Shown: positions 6,275-9,743 of the stretch, in pieces
Numbering within the stretch: position 1 is the stretch's first letter
Layout: every line of letters begins with the position of its first letter
Origin: an uncultured Faecalibacterium sp.
Lineage (GTDB): Bacteria; Bacillota; Clostridia; Oscillospirales; Ruminococcaceae
DNA length: 9,743 bases
Direction of reading: 5' to 3'
NCBI GenBank assembly: GCA_937917475.1
Contig: CALDNF010000101.1
Coordinates: 1-9,743, forward strand
The notes under the pieces: model-generated
Database searches by the model: none
Seen by the model: the letters and a program-made list of their open reading frames with translations, nothing else
What the model was told of the DNA's origin: nothing
Translations under genes and position numbers: made by a program

Positions 6275-9200
6275 TTCACCGATCCCTTTCTCTTTTTGAT
6301 CTCCTCACACAGCAGTGCCGTGCCTGCGCCCGCAATGAGCAGCAGACCGCCCGCCGTATAGGGTGCGGTGCCGTGGCCGCCGGTCTCGGGCAGACGGAAG
6401 CCGCCCTTGTTTGCCACCTGTACCTCATAGATGCCGTCCTGATCCTCGTCATCGCTCCGGCGCAGCACCTGACCGCTCACCTTGGGCAGATGGTAGCCGT
6501 CCGGGGCCTTGACTTCCAGCAGATAGTAAGCACTCTGCTTCAGTTTGCCCCATGTGATCTGACCATCGGCATTGGTGGTGCGGACGCTGGTCAGATACCA
6601 GGTCACACCCCTAAACTCCTGCTCTGTGGGGATGGCAAGGTCGGCGTATTCCGCAGGCACCTCGGTCAGCCGGTCTGCCTCAATGGGGCTGTACAGGCCA
6701 AAGACCGCACCGGGCAGATGAAGATCTGCATCGGATGCATCGATCTTGGTCAGTGCGATGGTCCACATCTCATCCCAGTTGCGGCAGACGATGTTGTTTT
6801 CATCGTCCCGATCATAGGTAAGGGTATAAATGCGGTTCGTGTTCCAGCCATTCCAGTTGTCAAAGCTGAAATCATGTTCGTTGGGCAGCTCCACCACACT
6901 GTAGCTCTCGCCCTGTTCCCACTTAAAGTTTTCCGTTTCTTCCAGTATGACAGTGTCCGAGCTGCTTTCACCCTTCTTTACGGTAACCTCACAAAGCTGA
7001 TACGGGTGATCGCCAAGGGCATCCAGCCACTGCTCTCTGGTCAGCAGGCTGCTGGGGTCTGTGATGTCGTTCGTCCGATAGATCAGGAAACCAAAGGTCA
7101 TATCCTTTGCCGCAGCAACCGCCCTGCCGGTGTTGTCCACCAGCTGCTTGGTCAAGGTAGGAGCACCGGGCACCTTTACACCGACCTTGAGGGGAGAAGC
7201 TTCCAGCTCGTAGTTTTCGCCCTGCATCTGGCAGTGATAGCCAAAGCTGTTCCATGCGGTACTGCCGGGCACTGCCCTGCCGTCCACTTTTGCCGTAAAG
7301 GAGAGCGTGATCTTTGCATTGCTGGGGATCACACTGGCATCCTGAATAACAAGGCGGATGGCACGAGTGCTCTGGTCATAACTTGTGCTCCACCGGGTCT
7401 CGCCGCCGTTCCAATCTGCGTCCGTAAAGTTCGTATGGCTGGAGAATTCAAGGCTGTACCTGCCTTCATCCAGTTTCTGATCATTTACCATGACGCTGAA
7501 CTGCGGGTCATCGGCCAGCGAGACCTTGAACTCACTGAACCGGGGGTCGTTCCCATCAAAGACCGAGTGGTCACCCACTTCCGGCAGGGTATCGATCATC
7601 ACCAGTTTGGTCAGGGCTTTTGTGGTGCTGTTATTCACGGTCAGGTCATAGCGGAAGGTCGAAGAATCCTTCGGCAGAACGATATAATTCTTATCACTGT
7701 TGGAGTTGACGGTATTTGCAGGGTTGTCTGTCTCGGTCACTCTCTTGAGGGAAGTGGTGACCTCACCCACCGCAGCAATGACATAGGCCGAGCTCTGCAC
7801 CGAGGAATATGCGGTGCCGTCCACCGTCAGAGTGGTCTTGTTGCCCTTGTTGACACTGCCGGACCAGACCTGCGCCAGCGGTGTGATATAGGCCATGTTG
7901 GCGTACTGCCTGTTCTGCTGCACGCCCTTGTTCAGGGTGGAGAGCACCAGTTTGCCATCACCGTTGTTGGGCAGGGTCCAGTCGCTAGTCTTGAGGCGCA
8001 GATCCAGCCGCAGGCTGCCAGTGTCTGTGTTGGAGATGGCAAGTGTTGCCTTGCCGCCGTCCACATCCACCGCATTGCCGCCGATGGTCAGGGTACTGGT
8101 ATTGTCGCCTTCGGTCACAGTTACGGTGTTGTCATTGCCCGGGGTCAAGGTCAAAGCCAGCTTGCGCAGAGATTTGCCTGCGGCGGTAAAGGTCTCATAG
8201 GTCAGATCATCGGTAAACTGATAGGGGCTCTGCATCACATCGCTGACCAGATAATCCGTAATGGGCAGCATACCGTCATTTTCTGCGGTGACGGTCCATG
8301 TCAGCAGATCATCGGGGCGTGCATAGGCCGGGTTCGTCTGAGCTGCACCGGTGACCGGATTGGTGGCCTTGGTCAGCTTTTTGCTGATGCCGGGGGTAAC
8401 GCCGCCCCGGTTCACCGAAACTTCAGACGTGAACCACTGAGTCGGCTGCATCCCATTAAAGGCATCCGGCAGGGTGATCGCACCAGTGGGGTCGCTTTCT
8501 TCCAGCGATGCGTTGCCGTCGTTCAGGAGATAGGTGTTGCTTTCGGGGCCGGTGCTCCGGCCCTGATCATCAAGGATCACGCCTGCGCCGTTGTAGTCAT
8601 AATAAGGCATGGTGACCAGATTCGTGGCTAAATCCTCGGTCTCAGCTGCCTGACCCACACGGCAGCGGAACACGACATAACACGCCTGACCGGGTTTCAG
8701 ATAATAAAGGCCACGGCCCTGATCGTAAGAAAGTTTGCTGTTTTGGCCGAGTGTGATCTCATTCAGCTGACGGCCACCAACCATCTGCCCCTGCCCATTT
8801 GACCGGCCTGCACTCACTTCAACAATCTGGTTATCCGGAACCACGCTGCCATCATCTGCATAGATGGTAGGCTTATAGGGGCTGCGCAGCTCCGACCCTG
8901 TGCTCCAATAAGTAAAACCTTTGGGAGGCAGATCATAGATCTTTGTCACATACAGCCGGGTGGAACCGCTGTTGTAGAGGGAGATGTAATAGATCACATC
9001 GTACTCTTCACCGGTCACTTCACTGGTATCAGTCCAGCTGCCCACGGGGTTGGAATAGTACAACCGTCCGTTCAGGGGGCCGTTGGTAATGGCACCGGGT
9101 TTTCCGGTATAGGTCAGGCTTGCGGCCACACCCTTTTGCAGACGGCCCCGGGCCGGGACCAGCAGGTCATGGGTAACGGATGCTTCCGCCTGCCAGACGT

Positions 9201-9743
9201 GGTAGGTGTTGGTGAGGGTGGTACTGCCATAGATGCTGCTGTAGTTGTTCCACACATCCCCTTGCGGGAAGTCCAGCGTTACATAGATATAGGTCAGCTC
9301 TGTGCCAAAGGTAATGGCAAAATCATCCTGCCACTCGATCTTTTGGTAACCGCTGCCCGCACTCACGATCTTCCAGTTGTCCGGGTTTGTAACCTCTGCA
9401 TCGCCGTAATCAATGTGGACATTGGTCTTATCCCACTCAAATGCACCGCTGGCCTGCGGCAGGATGTCCCACATTGCGCTGCCATGGAGAGTGACCTCTT
9501 CCGCATCGGTCCGGAGCATCAGGCGGTAGACTACACTTTCGCCCTCTTTGATCTGCGAGTAGGTCTCGCCCGCCCCGGTGTTCCCTACTTCTTTGACGAT
9601 CTCTTTGTCGATATTAAAGGTAACGCCGCCGTAGCTCACTTTAGCATAGAGCCGGTGGCCTGCACGGTCATTCAGCCAGCACTCGTTATTGATGGTCACC
9701 TGATGGGAAGCCGCATCCAGATCATCCGGGCAGACATAGGCCC
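6271..9743 (-). CDS. Large multidomain LPETG surface adhesin / pilus tip protein, N-terminus missing
   Basis: The frame is open to the right edge (it enters as AYVCPDDLDAASHQ), so the GTG at 9699 is internal and the true start lies outside. The visible part is 1156 residues. It is a chain of beta-rich modules, each opening with a Lys-bearing strand and most carrying a DxLP-like strand later: about 9615-9142 (WDILP), 9141-8389 (YDLPPKG), 8388-7756 (SDVMQ) and 7755-7162 (IDTLPEVG). A module at 7161-6766 (SYSVVELPN) looks like an FctA/Spy0128-type isopeptide domain. A SpaA/Cna_B domain follows at 6765-6400 (IALTKIDASD, E-box YYLLEVKAPDGY). It ends with LPETG, a hydrophobic span and KKRKGSVK. It is first of the visible pilus genes and overlaps the backbone pilin by ATGA. 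Size and position suggest a tip adhesin. No von Willebrand A domain is visible, but one could lie upstream. The ligand cannot be told. Confidence 0.87.
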   Translation of the reverse strand, partial: AYVCPDDLDAASHQVTINNECWLNDRAGHRLYAKVSYGGVTFNIDKEIVKEVGNTGAGETYSQIKEGESVVYRLMLRTDAEEVTLHGSAMWDILPQASGAFEWDKTNVHIDYGDAEVTNPDNWKIVSAGSGYQKIEWQDDFAITFGTELTYIYVTLDFPQGDVWNNYSSIYGSTTLTNTYHVWQAEASVTHDLLVPARGRLQKGVAASLTYTGKPGAITNGPLNGRLYYSNPVGSWTDTSEVTGEEYDVIYYISLYNSGSTRLYVTKIYDLPPKGFTYWSTGSELRSPYKPTIYADDGSVVPDNQIVEVSAGRSNGQGQMVGGRQLNEITLGQNSKLSYDQGRGLYYLKPGQACYVVFRCRVGQAAETEDLATNLVTMPYYDYNGAGVILDDQGRSTGPESNTYLLNDGNASLEESDPTGAITLPDAFNGMQPTQWFTSEVSVNRGGVTPGISKKLTKATNPVTGAAQTNPAYARPDDLLTWTVTAENDGMLPITDYLVSDVMQSPYQFTDDLTYETFTAAGKSLRKLALTLTPGNDNTVTVTEGDNTSTLTIGGNAVDVDGGKATLAISNTDTGSLRLDLRLKTSDWTLPNNGDGKLVLSTLNKGVQQNRQYANMAYITPLAQVWSGSVNKGNKTTLTVDGTAYSSVQSSAYVIAAVGEVTTSLKRVTETDNPANTVNSNSDKNYIVLPKDSSTFRYDLTVNNSTTKALTKLVMIDTLPEVGDHSVFDGNDPRFSEFKVSLADDPQFSVMVNDQKLDEGRYSLEFSSHTNFTDADWNGGETRWSTSYDQSTRAIRLVIQDASVIPSNAKITLSFTAKVDGRAVPGSTAWNSFGYHCQMQGENYELEASPLKVGVKVPGAPTLTKQLVDNTGRAVAAAKDMTFGFLIYRTNDITDPSSLLTREQWLDALGDHPYQLCEVTVKKGESSSDTVILEETENFKWEQGESYSVVELPNEHDFSFDNWNGWNTNRIYTLTYDRDDENNIVCRNWDEMWTIALTKIDASDADLHLPGAVFGLYSPIEADRLTEVPAEYADLAIPTEQEFRGVTWYLTSVRTTNADGQITWGKLKQSAYYLLEVKAPDGYHLPKVSGQVLRRSDDEDQDGIYEVQVANKGGFRLPETGGHGTAPYTAGGLLLIAGAGTALLCEEIKKRKGSVK
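6379..6393 (-). other. Cell-wall sorting motif LPETG of the large adhesin
   Basis: Codons CTG CCC GAG ACC GGC stand 40 residues from the C-terminus, before a hydrophobic span and a Lys/Arg-rich tail. This is the canonical form and differs from the LPMTG and LIQTG of its two partners. Confidence 0.92.

Noticed and set aside
6373..8631. Long open frame of 752 codons on the + strand opposite the large adhesin, and similar ones at 1311-2750, 2758-4641 and 4778-6361
   Set aside because: Each is in exact codon register with the - strand gene it mirrors, so stops would need TTA, CTA or TCA codons in the real gene, and these are avoided. The translations are rich in His, Arg, Cys and Gln, show no family motifs and lack ribosome sites. 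The - strand genes have clear domains.
9697..9699. GTG as the start of the large adhesin
   Set aside because: The frame stays open for 14 more codons to the window edge. No signal peptide follows the GTG and no good ribosome site precedes it, so the gene begins outside the window.
2839..9743. CRISPR, transposon or phage content explaining the accessory look of the pilus region
   Set aside because: No direct repeats with spacers, no transposase or integrase, no terminal inverted repeats and no tRNA remnant were seen in the window.

Overview
The window looks like chromosomal DNA of a GC-rich, Gram-positive gut clostridium, most likely of the Oscillospiraceae (Faecalibacterium/Gemmiger-like). 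This rests on the general style of the sequence: sortase-anchored surface proteins, a clostridial zinc-ribbon/kinase-fold/PASTA protein, a GltD of Firmicutes type, and strong avoidance of TTA, CTA and TCA codons. The exact genus is inference.

Left part (1-1031): the 3' two thirds of a glutamate synthase small-subunit gene (gltD) runs rightward off the left edge. It ends at a strong hairpin terminator that it probably shares with the convergent gene. Middle (1032-2838): a leftward gene encodes a membrane protein with a zinc ribbon, a kinase fold that has lost its catalytic aspartates, one membrane span, two PASTA domains and an acidic serine-rich tail. It has its own extended -10 promoter and a strong ribosome binding site.

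Right part (2839-9743): a compact leftward sortase-pilus operon fills the rest. In transcription order it has a very large multidomain LPETG adhesin (5' end beyond the window), an LPMTG major backbone pilin, one class C pilin sortase, and a minor, probably basal, pilin whose sorting signal reads LIQTG rather than LPxTG. The genes overlap by 4 and 14 bases or are 3 bases apart, so they are almost certainly co-transcribed and translationally coupled. The expected job is assembly of a covalent surface pilus: the sortase polymerises the LPMTG pilin, the large protein sits at the tip or along the shaft, and the small protein sits at the base or anchors the fibre.

The points most worth a second look are the pseudokinase-PASTA protein beside the pilus operon, the degenerate LIQTG signal, the unusual pilin-motif region of the backbone pilin, and the atypical sortase lid. 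No RNA genes, CRISPR arrays, insertion sequences or attachment sites were seen.
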